Shown here piece after piece: positions 28,816 to 36,144 of a stretch of DNA of 36,144 nucleotides (the first letter of the stretch is position 1; each line of letters opens with the position of its first letter). The notes under the pieces were generated by a model that searched no databases, was not told where the DNA came from, and saw only the letters and a program-made list of their open reading frames with translations. Position numbers and translations under genes: made by a program. This DNA comes from Thiocapsa sp. GTDB taxonomy: Bacteria; Pseudomonadota; Gammaproteobacteria; Chromatiales; Chromatiaceae. The stretch spans positions 1 to 36,144 of the forward strand of contig NZ_JAJDNA010000010.1 in assembly GCF_022340925.1 (NCBI RefSeq), read 5' to 3'.

Positions 28816-30456
28816 TTGACTCAATCCAGACGGCATATCGAGTCGCTCGTTGCCCGGCTGCACGCGGCCGGTGCGACGCAGTGGCTCCGCGGCAATCGAA
28901 TCGGTCTGGAAAAGGAGGGACTACGGGCCTCCGCGGCAGGCCGTCTCGCGACATCGACGCACCCGCCGGCGCTGGGATCGGCCTTGACCCATCCCTATAT
29001 CACGACCGACTTTTCCGAGGCATTGCTCGAGCTCATTACGCCTCCGACCTCGCAGATCGATGAGCTGCTCGCTTTTCTGACCGACCTCCATGCCTATGCC
29101 TATCGCCATCTCGGCGACGAGCTGATCTGGGCAACCAGCATGCCCTGTGTGCTCGAGGGCGGCGCCGGCATCCCGCTCGCCTATTACGGTAACTCGAATG
29201 CCGGCCTCATGAAGACGGTGTACCGACGCGGTCTGGGCAATCGATACGGGCGCACCATGCAGGTGATTGCGGGACTGCACTTCAATTTCTCCTTCGCGGA
29301 CGGCTTCCTGGATCTATGCCGGGATCTGCTGAATGCTTCCGGGGATGTGACGGGCTTTCGTTCCGAGGCCCAGATGGGGATGATCCGCAATCTTCAGCGG
29401 GTCGGCTGGCTGGTGCCCTACCTCTTCGGTGCGTCGCCGGCGGTCTGCGCGAGCTTCGTACAAGGACACGACACAGACCTCCACGTCTTCGATCCCCAAA
29501 CGCTCTTCTATCCGTTCGCCACCTCGCTGCGCATGGGTGATATCGGTTACCAGAACCAAAAGGAGCAAGGCACCGGCATGAAGGCGAGCTACGATAGCCT
29601 CGATGCCTATATCCGTAGTCTCACCTGGGCGATCGAAACCCCCTGCCCGCAATACGAGGAGATTGGTGTCAAGGTCGGGGAGCGCTATGAGCAGCTCAAT
29701 GCAAATGTGCTCCAGATCGAGAACGAGTACTACAGCACGGTGCGTCCGAAGCAGATCACGGACCGGATGGAGCGCCCCACGCTCGCGTTGCGGCGTCGCG
29801 GGATCCGCTATGTCGAGCTGAGATCACCCGACGTCAACATCTTCGAGCCGATCGGGATCGATGCCGAGGAGATCCACTTTCTCGAGACCCTGATGGTCTA
29901 TTGCCTGGTGCTGGAGAGTCCCCGCATCGCAGCCAGAGAGCGCCGCGAGATCGACGACAATCAGGTCTTGACGGCGCATCGTGGGCGCGAGCCCGGACTG
30001 GAGCTTCTGCGCGACCGTCGCGGCGTGCCTTTGCGGGTTTGGGCGAGCGAGATCCTCGGCGACATGGTTGCCATTGCCGAGCTGCTCGACGGTGTCTCGG
30101 ATGGGCCGCACGTGCGGAGCGTCCGACACCAGCGCGAGAAGATCGATGATCCTGACGCAACCCCTTCAGCGCGTGTTCTTCAGACGATGCGCGAACGTCG
30201 AGAGGGTTTCTTCGCCTTCGCCCGACGTTATAGCGAGGCGCATCGCGACGTTCTGAAGGGTCATCGCATCAGCCCTGAGCGCGAAGCCCTGCTCGATCGG
30301 CTGGCTCACGAGTCGATCGAGCAGCAGCGCACTCTCGAGGCCGCCGACGACCGGAGCTTCGATGCGTTCCTCGAGGATTATTTTGCACAGGGCAATCGGG
30401 TGATCGCGGATGCGCTCGGATCCGAGTCGATCCCCCGGCTGGCCGCGGATCTTTAG
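28816..30456 (+). CDS. gshA: Glutamate-cysteine ligase (gamma-glutamylcysteine synthetase), class I
   Basis: Catalyses ATP-dependent joining of glutamate and cysteine, the limiting step of glutathione synthesis. The 546 residues (518 in E. coli) show the proteobacterial class I pattern: IGLEKEGLRAS, HPYITTDFSEALLELITPP, PLAYYGNSNAGLMKTVYRRG, GLHFNFSF and YVELRSPDVNIFEP. The start is TTG at 28816, since no ATG or GTG is available upstream in frame and the protein already begins just before the conserved core. It follows prc by 70 nt on the same strand. gshB is not in the window. Confidence 0.94.
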   Translation: MTQSRRHIESLVARLHAAGATQWLRGNRIGLEKEGLRASAAGRLATSTHPPALGSALTHPYITTDFSEALLELITPPTSQIDELLAFLTDLHAYAYRHLGDELIWATSMPCVLEGGAGIPLAYYGNSNAGLMKTVYRRGLGNRYGRTMQVIAGLHFNFSFADGFLDLCRDLLNASGDVTGFRSEAQMGMIRNLQRVGWLVPYLFGASPAVCASFVQGHDTDLHVFDPQTLFYPFATSLRMGDIGYQNQKEQGTGMKASYDSLDAYIRSLTWAIETPCPQYEEIGVKVGERYEQLNANVLQIENEYYSTVRPKQITDRMERPTLALRRRGIRYVELRSPDVNIFEPIGIDAEEIHFLETLMVYCLVLESPRIAARERREIDDNQVLTAHRGREPGLELLRDRRGVPLRVWASEILGDMVAIAELLDGVSDGPHVRSVRHQREKIDDPDATPSARVLQTMRERREGFFAFARRYSEAHRDVLKGHRISPEREALLDRLAHESIEQQRTLEAADDRSFDAFLEDYFAQGNRVIADALGSESIPRLAADL

Positions 30457-30620
30457 ACTCCGAGTTGTCGGACATCGCGCCAAGAATCAGTGCGCAACAA
30501 CAACACGCGTCGTCGCCGGCCCGGTGCTTCCGGTCGTTCGGGCAGCCGAAAATGGTGCGACCTCAATCTGCCGCGGAAAGCGCCGCCGTCAGACCGCGAA
30601 CGATGATTGTCAACAGGCTC

Positions 30621-32018
30621 CTAGAACAGCCGATTTAAGCCGTTGAGCGCAGCGACCCGATAGGCCTCTGCCATGGTGGGATAGTTGAAGGTGGTCTCAG
30701 TAAAGTAGCGGATCGTGTTGGCAGCGCCGCGCTGGGACATGATCGCCTGGCCGATATGCACGATCTCGGCGGCCTGCTCGCCGAAGCAGTGGATCCCCAG
30801 GATCTCCAGCGTCTCCCGGTGGAACAGGAGTTTCAGCATGCCGACCGTGTGACCGGTGATCTGGGCGCGGGCGATACTCTTGAAATCCGCCTGGGCGACC
30901 TCGTAGGGGATGTGGAGACTTGTGAGCTCTCGCTCGGTGCGGCCAACCGAGCTGATCTCCGGGACCGTGTAGATCCCAGTCGGGAATTCTTCAATCAGCG
31001 ACCAGTCGCATTTGCCGTCCGCGATATGGGCACCGACGAAACGACCTTGGTCGTAGCTTGCGCTGGCCAGGGCGGGTCGGCCGACCACGTCACCGACGGC
31101 GTAGATGTGCGGCAATGCGGTTTGATAGCTCTGGTTGACGTCGAGCTGACCGCGCTGGTTGGGCACCAGCCCGATCGCCTCGAGTCCCAGGTCATGTGTG
31201 TTGCCGGTGCGCCCATTGGCCCACAGCAGGACGTCGGTCTTGAGCTTCTTGCCTGAGGTGCAGTGAAGCACCACGCCGTCTGCACCGGGCTCGACGCGCT
31301 CGTAGGCCTCGTTGTGCCGGATCACGACGCCCTGCTGGCGCAGATGATAGCCGAGGGCGTCTGTGATCTCGTCGTCGAGGAATGACAGGAGGCGGTCGCG
31401 TGTATCGACCAGGTTCACCTTGACATCCAACGCACCCATGATGGAGGCGTATTCGCAGCCGATGACACCGGCGCCGTAGATCGTCATGGACCTGGGGGTG
31501 TGCGTCAGACCCAGGATCGAATCGCTGTCGTGGATCCGCGGATGGTTGAAGTCCACGTCCGGCGGCTGATATGGCCGGGAGCCTGTGGCGATCACGAAGT
31601 GCCGCGCAACTAACGCGGTCGCGATGTTTCCCGGGCGTTGGACCTCGATCCGATCCGGTGCCAGGAAGCGGGCATGCCCGAACAGGACCTCGACTCGATT
31701 GCGTCGATAGTGGCGATAGCGGGTGCGTACCTGATCGCTGATGACCGTGTCGGCGGCCCGCAACAGGTCCGGAAACTCGGCCTCGATCTGATGCTGAGTA
31801 TGCTGAAACAAGGGGTTGCGGCGATAATCGGCAAGCATCTGGATCGAGTGCCGCAGCGCTTTGCTGGGAATCGTGCCCCAATGCGTGCAACCCCCCCCGA
31901 CCGCATCATGGGCCTCTATGACAGCGACGCGTTGCCCGGCCTTGGCGAGCTTCATCGCGGCCCCTTCCCCCGCCGGACCGGTGCCGATGACGATGCTGTC
32001 GAAGGTTCTGATAGCCAT
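30621..32018 (-). CDS. sthA: Soluble pyridine nucleotide transhydrogenase
   Basis: An FAD enzyme that reoxidises excess NADPH with NAD+ in the cytoplasm. About 465 residues, the same as E. coli SthA (466) and alike throughout. FAD site [13 protein letters not shown]; the motif [17 protein letters not shown] keeps only the first Cys of the disulfide-reductase pair, as is normal for SthA and separates it from lipoamide dehydrogenase. NAD site [14 protein letters not shown]; second FAD contact [14 protein letters not shown]-terminus [23 protein letters not shown] 32018 has GGAG upstream and matches the family start; the in-frame TTG at 32045 does not. Confidence 0.96.
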   Translation of the reverse strand: MAIRTFDSIVIGTGPAGEGAAMKLAKAGQRVAVIEAHDAVGGGCTHWGTIPSKALRHSIQMLADYRRNPLFQHTQHQIEAEFPDLLRAADTVISDQVRTRYRHYRRNRVEVLFGHARFLAPDRIEVQRPGNIATALVARHFVIATGSRPYQPPDVDFNHPRIHDSDSILGLTHTPRSMTIYGAGVIGCEYASIMGALDVKVNLVDTRDRLLSFLDDEITDALGYHLRQQGVVIRHNEAYERVEPGADGVVLHCTSGKKLKTDVLLWANGRTGNTHDLGLEAIGLVPNQRGQLDVNQSYQTALPHIYAVGDVVGRPALASASYDQGRFVGAHIADGKCDWSLIEEFPTGIYTVPEISSVGRTERELTSLHIPYEVAQADFKSIARAQITGHTVGMLKLLFHRETLEILGIHCFGEQAAEIVHIGQAIMSQRGAANTIRYFTETTFNYPTMAEAYRVAALNGLNRLF

Positions 32019-32060
32019 CGGTCCGGACTCCGCTTGAGGTTTCAATGGAGGCTCAGGAAG

Positions 32061-32098
32061 ACGCTGATTGATTGGCGTTCGTGCCCACCAATCAGCGT
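32061..32098. repeat. Inverted repeat upstream of sthA
   Basis: ACGCTGATTG (32061-32070) and CAATCAGCGT (32089-32098) form a perfect 10-bp stem with an 18-nt spacer, extendable by a G-T and an A-T pair. It lies between the host-attachment gene end and the sthA start (both minus). It may act as a terminator of the former (no T-run follows), as an sthA operator, or be a dispersed repeat. Confidence 0.4.
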
Positions 32099-32164
32099 TT
32101 CCCTAGGTTAGCATAGGTCTTCCGGACTACGATTCCTGGCGGGTGGTCAGCGGGATCGACCCGA

Positions 32165-32596
32165 TCAGAGATAATCCGGCAGGCTTTTCCGAATCGCCTC
32201 GGGGGTGTGGGTGGTCAGGTTCTTGTCGATCTCGCCGGCGATGAGCTGCCGAAGAGAATGGGACTGATGCTTTCGCAGCATTCCCAGAAACGCTGGCGCG
32301 GCGACGATGTAGAGCTTATGCAGCTCGCCGCCGTTGCGCGCCGTCTCCAGGGTCTCGCAGACCAGGTTCGCGAAGCGATCGGCATTCTCCTGTTTGTGCG
32401 CCTCCTCCCCGTTGATCCCGTGCGCCCCCGCCATGGGGTCACGGCCACGCCCTCCCTTGTCAGTGGTGAGGTCGCCTTCGTGCAGGCGGCCCTCGGGAGA
32501 GGCCAGGGTGCGGATCTCACGGATGGAGCCTGCTCCCTTTTCAGCGGCGAAGATGCGCGCGCGGCTGTTGTCCGCGGCCAGTATCCAAGTAGACAT
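32165..32596 (-). CDS. Host-attachment protein family (baeRF/eRF1-like fold)
   Basis: A 143-residue cytoplasmic protein of the family named from an Agrobacterium 'required for attachment to host cells' protein; the actual molecular role is not established. It opens with WILAADNSRARIFAAEKG, the usual strand-turn of this family, has the charged middle GRGRDPMAG, and ends with LHKLYIVAAPAFLGMLRKHQ and EIDKNLTTHTPEAIRKSLP, the characteristic end. Related domains resemble the eRF1/baeRF fold, which suggests an RNA- or ribosome-linked role, but that is inference. It has no signal peptide. Neighbours (sthA, DUF1841) give no functional hint. Confidence 0.85.
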   Translation of the reverse strand: MSTWILAADNSRARIFAAEKGAGSIREIRTLASPEGRLHEGDLTTDKGGRGRDPMAGAHGINGEEAHKQENADRFANLVCETLETARNGGELHKLYIVAAPAFLGMLRKHQSHSLRQLIAGEIDKNLTTHTPEAIRKSLPDYL

Positions 32597-32743
32597 GATG
32601 TCACCTTACTCCGATGCTAAACCCGGCCGGACCGCGACCGGGATCGTGCCTATGACGGGGCGGTCACTCGGTGACGCAGGATCGGGCCTGCTGCCGCCTG
32701 GCCTGATCTCGTCTATTTCAGTGTAACAGGCCGTTCATGGATG

Positions 32744-33190
32744 TCAGTGACGTGGTCGCGTTCCTCCGCCGGCGCGTCTGATGCACTTGAGGTAGACCTT
32801 GTCGTCGAAAGGCGTCTGGTTGTGTTGCAAGCTCCAGATTGCCTCGGCAAGGCATTCCATGATCCGGTGCTCCGCCTCGTGCGGATCCCCAATGGCCCTT
32901 ACCAGGTTCCGGTAGAGCTTGCGAATTCCGGACGGTTGATCAATGCTCAGTTGATCGAGGATCGTGATGTGCAGGGCCATATGCAGAAACGGATTGGATT
33001 CGCCCTGCTCGGGCAGGAAGTTGCGGTTCAGGGTGTCCTCGGAATCGATCATCAGCGAGTGATACTCGGGATGTTGCCCGAGGACCTGAACGATCTGGGT
33101 CTCGACCGGCTCGAGGCGCTGTCCGGCCTGGGCCTTGGCCCAGGCATCGATGAAGGTCCGGCGGTGCCTGTGACGGTCGTTTGAGAACAT
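32744..33190 (-). CDS. DUF1841 family protein, unknown function
   Basis: About 148 residues. I recognise the DUF1841 pattern: an N-terminal MFSNDRHRHRRTFIDAWAK, then VLGQHPEYHSLM, ESNPFLHMALHITILDQLSI, and the C-terminal HEAEHRIMECLAEAIWSLQ. The conserved His and Glu residues in the last stretch might bind metal, which is a guess. The start at ATG 33190 fits homologues that begin MFS; GTG at 33205 is an alternative. The family is found mostly in beta- and gammaproteobacteria and has no assigned role. Confidence 0.82.
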   Translation of the reverse strand: MFSNDRHRHRRTFIDAWAKAQAGQRLEPVETQIVQVLGQHPEYHSLMIDSEDTLNRNFLPEQGESNPFLHMALHITILDQLSIDQPSGIRKLYRNLVRAIGDPHEAEHRIMECLAEAIWSLQHNQTPFDDKVYLKCIRRAGGGTRPRH

Positions 33191-33531
33191 AGAGGCAGCG
33201 CTCACGATGGCTGGTTCTGTCTGTTTTGAGCCGTGAACATGAACAGGGAATCTAATGGAAAATCTGTAATGTTTGAGCAGGTAATCTGATGCGCATCCTG
33301 CTAACCTTCTGAAGGAAATAGATTTGCGCGTTTTTTGAGGTGTGGAGCGAGTTTCTCCGTGATCCTCGCGTAATAATACAACCAGGCAGTTGGATCCGGT
33401 CCATCAAATCATTCTGAAAATAGACGGCTGAATCCGGCGACAAGAACCCGCGTATCTGCGGCGTGAAGGCTACCGTGACCCACGCAGGCCAGCCGCGCCC
33501 TGGCGGTCGCGCGGCCGGAATGCCGCGTAAG

Positions 33532-33552
33532 CTGCCCGACGAATCCGGGCAG
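33532..33552. repeat. Hairpin 1 of the 33.5 kb cluster
   Basis: CTGCCCG (33532-33538), a 7-nt loop, CGGGCAG (33546-33552): a perfect 7-bp stem, 15 nt from the next hairpin. Confidence 0.4.
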
Positions 33553-33567
33553 TCGAAGCACAGCAAC

Positions 33568-33584
33568 GTCGGCCAAAGGCCGAC
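33568..33584. repeat. Hairpin 2 of the 33.5 kb cluster
   Basis: GTCGGCC (33568-33574), AAA loop, GGCCGAC (33578-33584): a perfect 7-bp stem. Confidence 0.4.
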
Positions 33585-33920
33585 ATGAGACGTTTCCTCG
33601 CTGGCAAGCTTCGGCAGCAAGCCGATGGCCTAAGGTGCAACTGGCCAGCAGCGCGCGCCGCCTATGCCACCTGGAGGACGCCGAAACGCATCGCCACATG
33701 CTATTGACCCGAAAGGGGTTTGAGCATGCGGAAGGCTCACTGCTTTGGCGGTTTAGACGGCCATTTGGCCGCATAACCCATTAAGGATGTGAACATCGCG
33801 TTCGGCTAACCGATTGAAACATCTCGCAGTCCGTGCTGCGTTTGTGTCGAACCCGCCAGGTATGCGGACCGTTCGTCCGGCTAATCTCGATTCGCCCCAC
33901 AGCAACAGAAGAATGACACT

Positions 33921-34673
33921 ATGGATTATTACGAACTCTTAATCGACCTTCATAAACATGCCCACCGACAGGGACCGGGCGGGGATGCCGAGACGGAACT
34001 GGCTCTCAACCTAGCCATGATCGACCGGGCTGCTCCGCAGAATGTTGCGGATATCGGCTGCGGCACGGGGGCGTCCACCCTCTTGCTTGCCCGGGTTTTG
34101 AATGCCCGGATCACGGCGGTGGACTTCCTTCAAGACTTTCTGGACGTGCTGAAGGAAAGGGCAGAAAGCATGGGGGTGGCGGACAGGATCTCGACGCTTG
34201 CATGCTCCATGGACAACCTGCCTTTCGCCGATGAGGAATTGGACGTCATCTGGTCTGAGGGCGCGATCTATAACATCGGCTTTGAAAAGGGTGTAGCGGA
34301 CTGGCGGCGTTACCTGAAACCGGGCGGTATTTTGGTTGCTTCCGAGATCACATGGCTCACGGACTCCCGGCCGTTGGAACTCCAGAACTACTGGGATGGC
34401 GAATATCCCGAAATCAACGTAGCCTCGGCCAAGATTAGGGTCTTGGAAAAGCACGGTTATTCGCCGATCGGTTATCTTGTGCTACCGGAACATTGCTGGC
34501 TGGACCAGTATTACCGCCCCATGCAGGCGAGGTTCGAGGACTACCTGAACCGGAACGGAGACAGTGAAGAGGCACGCGCGGTCGTGGCCGCCGAGCAACG
34601 GGAAATCGACCTCTACGAGACGTACAAAGCTCACGTCAGCTACGGGGTGTATGTCGCGAAAAAACTGCGGTAG
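33921..34673 (+). CDS. Class I SAM-dependent methyltransferase
   Basis: A 250-residue methyltransferase of unknown substrate. Motif I VADIGCGTGASTLLLA binds SAM, followed by ITAVDFLQDFLDVLKERAE (acidic ribose contact Asp), motif II-like LPFADEELDVIWSEGAIYNI and post-II FLKPGG-type YLKPGGILVASE. The C-terminal part, with WLDQYYRPMQARF and a Tyr-rich end YGVYVAKKLR, sets the acceptor specificity and is not recognisable to me. Small-molecule methylation is most likely. Codon use is more A/T-tolerant than in the housekeeping genes, and it is flanked by the hairpin stretch and a dead transposase, so it is probably acquired. AGAAGAA upstream of ATG may be the ribosome site. Confidence 0.88.
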   Translation: MDYYELLIDLHKHAHRQGPGGDAETELALNLAMIDRAAPQNVADIGCGTGASTLLLARVLNARITAVDFLQDFLDVLKERAESMGVADRISTLACSMDNLPFADEELDVIWSEGAIYNIGFEKGVADWRRYLKPGGILVASEITWLTDSRPLELQNYWDGEYPEINVASAKIRVLEKHGYSPIGYLVLPEHCWLDQYYRPMQARFEDYLNRNGDSEEARAVVAAEQREIDLYETYKAHVSYGVYVAKKLR

Positions 34674-34779
34674 AAAGGCGAATAAGGCCATTGAGGCTAA
34701 GTTGTTAAGGCCATCCCGTTACACATAACTTTAAGTACGCGATGTCACATATCTGCTTCCAATAGCTTCTGGAGGCGGC

Positions 34780-35000
34780 ATGGGCTGGGCAGACGCGGAG
34801 TTGCAGGGGATCGATCTCGGCGACAAGCGTCGCGACCGACGCGCTATCCGGCGTATAGAGCGTTTGGCCGAACGGCTTACGGCGAGCATCCCCGGGGCCT
34901 TTAACGGCTTGGCCCCCTGAGCTACGAGGCGCAGCGTGGGATGTATCTGCACCCGACCTTCGCCGTGACGCTGGCGCGCGAACCGCTGATGGTGCTGACG
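34780..35000 (+). pseudogene. IS4-family (Tn5-type) transposase remnant
   Basis: From ATG 34780 (GGAGG ribosome site upstream) the frame reads WADAELQGIDLGDKRRDRR and LAERLTASIP, the N-terminal DNA-binding domain of Tn5/IS4-type transposases, then stops at 34918-34920. In a shifted frame, from about 34908, it continues with LGPLSYEAQRGMYLHPTFAV, a stretch that belongs some 75-100 residues further on in intact homologues. So an internal segment is deleted with a frame change at the join. Recognisable sequence ends near 35000; the catalytic DDE region is almost entirely missing. It cannot encode a working transposase. Confidence 0.75.
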
Positions 35001-35158
35001 CGCAGATCGATGGAGTCGACGAAGCAGCGCAGCAACAGGCCGAGCGCGATCTGGCAGCCGACCTGCTCCAGACGATCGGCGAAATGAAGGCTGGAGAGGG
35101 CCCTGTGGTATGGCCCCCGGCACTGGCCGCGAGACAGGAGACCGGACTCTCCCAAGCC
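34998..35158 (+). pseudogene. Fragment resembling an XRE/HigA-type antitoxin
   Basis: In a third frame, 35003-35158 reads QQQAERDLAADLLQTIGEMK followed by AGEG and, a little later, ALAARQETGLSQA. This is the N-terminal helix plus the start of the helix-turn-helix seen in HigA/NadS-type antitoxins (which usually continue QFAALLGVS...). Homology breaks off at LSQA, before the recognition helix, and no start codon is clear. No toxin gene is alongside. The match is from memory of the family, so the call is tentative. Confidence 0.45.
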
Positions 35159-35199
35159 CCCGGTGCTTGCCGGTTTGCTGCACCGCAACCGCGGCGCCG

Positions 35200-35373
35200 A
35201 GGCACGTGGAGCCGCTCACCCGCCTGCGCGACCTGCTCGGCGACGAGGCCGCCGATCGGGGCCTCCTGGTCTGCGGCGTCGAGCGCGAGCGTCCCATGCC
35301 GGGAGGTCACCTGGCGCTGCCCTGGCAGGCGTTTCCGGCTTGGCTGGGGCAGTTGCTGGACGGCACGCGCTGA
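35200..35373 (+). pseudogene. C-terminal fragment resembling a DUF4143-type AAA ATPase
   Basis: The last 57 or so codons before the TGA at 35371-35373 read HVEPLTRLRDLLGDEAADRG, then LLVCGVERERPMPGG and HLALPWQAFPAWL. A beta strand, a basic/acidic turn, then PLPGG and a final ALPW segment are typical of the C-terminus of bacterial ATPases with a DUF4143 domain. No N-terminal or Walker sequence is present, so this is a remnant joined to the antitoxin-like fragment. Identification is tentative. Confidence 0.4.
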
Positions 35374-35394
35374 GCCGCACCGGATCACTGGGAC

Positions 35395-35412
35395 CGCCGG
35401 CTTCAGCCGGCG
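35395..35412. repeat. Inverted repeat, CGCCGGC stem (REP-like)
   Basis: CGCCGGC (35395-35401), TTCA loop, GCCGGCG (35406-35412): a perfect 7-bp stem with the same arms as the repeat at 8209-8228. It lies 22 nt beyond the stop of the exported-protein gene (minus), so it could also serve as its transcript end, although no T-run follows. Confidence 0.5.
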
Positions 35413-35434
35413 CGTCCAGCCTGGCCGCGCTGCC

Positions 35435-35833
35435 TCAGTCGATGATCATCTCCAGCCGGTACTTGGCCACCTCGTCGCGCCGCGCGGCGTTGCGCATCAG
35501 ATACACGCGCACCTTGTAGTCGCCGCTCGCCGGCAGCGTGCCCTCGAACTGGTTGCCGGACGAGGAGCCGACGAACATGGCCTCATCCGCCTTACCCGGT
35601 GCGATGATGTTGAAGTAGTTGGAGCCGTTGTCCGTGGACAGGCTGACGTTCATGGACTGCCCCTTGCCGGCGCCGAGCACGTAATCCACCGTCTCGTAGC
35701 CCTTGATGGTGCCGTGCACGGTCGCGCTGTTGGCGCCCTTGTGGAACTGCACGCGCTCGGTGCGGATGTCGTCGGCGAGTGCGGTGCTTGCGACCAGAAC
35801 GGCGGCGACGAGCGAGAGGAACAAACGTGTCAT
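35435..35833 (-). CDS. Small exported protein resembling the g-type lysozyme inhibitor PliG/YcgK
   Basis: About 132 residues from the ATG at 35833, starting with a signal peptide (TRLFLSLVAAVLVASTALA, cleavage near ALADD). The mature part reads VQFHKGANSATVHGTIKGYE, then YVLGAGKGQSMNVSLST and an end KVRVYLMRNAARRDEVAKY. The order and wording match E. coli YcgK/PliG (GxIKGY...YxxxAKKGQ...YELRVxxxRNDARK). PliG inhibits goose-type lysozyme in the periplasm; whether this one does is inference. Some such proteins are mislabelled 'DNA breaking-rejoining'. An in-frame start further up (35911) would place the signal peptide internally, so it is rejected. The next gene ends 103 nt upstream on the same strand. 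Confidence 0.65.
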   Translation of the reverse strand: MTRLFLSLVAAVLVASTALADDIRTERVQFHKGANSATVHGTIKGYETVDYVLGAGKGQSMNVSLSTDNGSNYFNIIAPGKADEAMFVGSSSGNQFEGTLPASGDYKVRVYLMRNAARRDEVAKYRLEMIID

Positions 35834-35935
35834 GGCGATATCTCCTTGGATCTCGATTGCAGGTGGGGCTCGATCAGGATCGATCGGGCCAGGTTCGATC
35901 GGACTCGGCAAACAGGGTTCGAATCGGCGCTCGCA

Positions 35936-36144
35936 CTATCCGCCGGTGACCAGCGCATCGGCGAACCGGTAGTGCTCCCGGCCAACGCTGATCGACCACA
36001 TGTCGCCGTCCTTGGAGACCTGGACCGGGTCGCCGTCGCGGTCGGTGAATTCACCGTCCGCGAAGCGCAGCACCCGAAAGGCCGCGCGGTCGCTGACGGC
36101 GATGTTGGCGATCCAGAGCTCGGCGCCGCCGTCCGCTTTGCGCA
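35936..36144 (-). CDS. Unknown protein, C-terminal end only (runs off the window)
   Basis: The minus strand is open from the window edge to TAG (plus-strand CTA, 35936-35938), about 68 codons. It reads GAELWIANIAVSDRAAFRVL and then FADGEFTDRDGDPVQVSKDG, ending YRFADALVTGG. The acidic, Gly/Asp-rich, beta-like composition suits a secreted or cell-surface protein, but I recognise no family. It is upstream of, and co-directional with, the PliG-like gene, so the two may form an operon. Confidence 0.55.
   Translation of the reverse strand, partial: RKADGGAELWIANIAVSDRAAFRVLRFADGEFTDRDGDPVQVSKDGDMWSISVGREHYRFADALVTGG

Larger units (their letters stand above)
33206..33920. other. Hairpin-rich non-coding stretch upstream of the methyltransferase gene
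   Basis: About 715 bases with no credible gene. The first 200 bases are unusually A/T-rich; the rest, from about 33460, turns GC-rich and contains several perfect short hairpins: CTGCCCG/CGGGCAG (33532-33552), GTCGGCC/GGCCGAC with an AAA loop (33568-33584) and CGGCC/GGCCG (33758-33771). Frames at 33252-33620 and 33409-33774 (minus) encode low-complexity proteins with no recognised domain. The pattern looks like a repeated non-coding element or RNA-like structure rather than decayed coding sequence. Confidence 0.45.

Noticed and set aside
33252..33774. Two overlapping minus-strand frames of about 120 codons
   Set aside because: They cover the hairpin cluster, overlap each other and contain no recognised domain; better explained as non-coding repeat.
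33780..34740. Integron gene cassette with attC flanking the methyltransferase
   Set aside because: Scattered GTT/AAC-like cores exist (for example GGCTAACCG, GTTAAGGCC) but no pair has the attC R'/R'' symmetry and spacing, and there is no integrase.

Overview
The window is high-GC and densely coded. It reads as a chromosomal segment of a gammaproteobacterium, most likely Chromatiales (purple sulfur bacteria and relatives). That guess rests on gene content and protein style: RecBCD rather than AddAB, PilS/PilR, SthA, class I GshA, Prc, BamD, RluD and a DUF1841 protein. No photosynthesis or sulfur-oxidation gene is present, so the family-level assignment is inference.

Layout. 1-8046 (+): recC (3' part), recB and recD, the RecBCD helicase-nuclease. 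8047-9569: a gene-poor stretch, then a sulfotransferase-family gene (+) that looks like an insertion. 9604-18.0 kb (-): an MscK/MscM-type mechanosensitive channel, argA, and the pilS-pilR two-component pair. 18.1-22.7 kb (+): sucC-sucD, nadE (glutamine-dependent NAD synthetase) and glnB (PII). 22.7-23.6 kb (-): bamD. 23.7-26.5 kb (+): a compact run of rluD, pgeF, a GcvR-like ACT protein and def. 26.6-30.5 kb (+): prc and gshA. 30.6-33.2 kb (-): sthA, a host-attachment/baeRF-like protein and a DUF1841 protein. 33.2-35.4 kb: an accessory patch with a hairpin-rich non-coding stretch, an orphan SAM methyltransferase, a decayed IS4/Tn5-type transposase, an antitoxin-like fragment and an ATPase-tail fragment. 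35.4-36.1 kb (-): a small exported PliG/YcgK-like protein and the 3' end of an unknown gene running off the window.

How the genes work together. Most are core housekeeping genes: double-strand break repair, arginine entry step, TCA cycle, NAD synthesis, nitrogen signalling, outer-membrane assembly, rRNA modification, N-terminal deformylation, periplasmic proteolysis, and glutathione and NAD(P)H balance. Tight spacing (recC/recB 4-nt overlap; sucC/sucD 1 nt; rluD/pgeF and pgeF/ACT overlaps; ACT/def 5 nt) supports several operons. argA follows recD in E. coli; here it is about 5 kb away on the opposite strand, behind pilR, which suggests local rearrangement.

I found no convincing new multi-gene system. 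The stretches most worth a second look are the 33.2-35.4 kb patch, the sulfotransferase insertion after recD, a perfect 16-bp palindrome just upstream of prc, recurring CGCCGG hairpins between genes, and a PilS with Asn instead of Glu/Asp right after its catalytic His. No rRNA, tRNA, CRISPR array or intact insertion sequence was seen.
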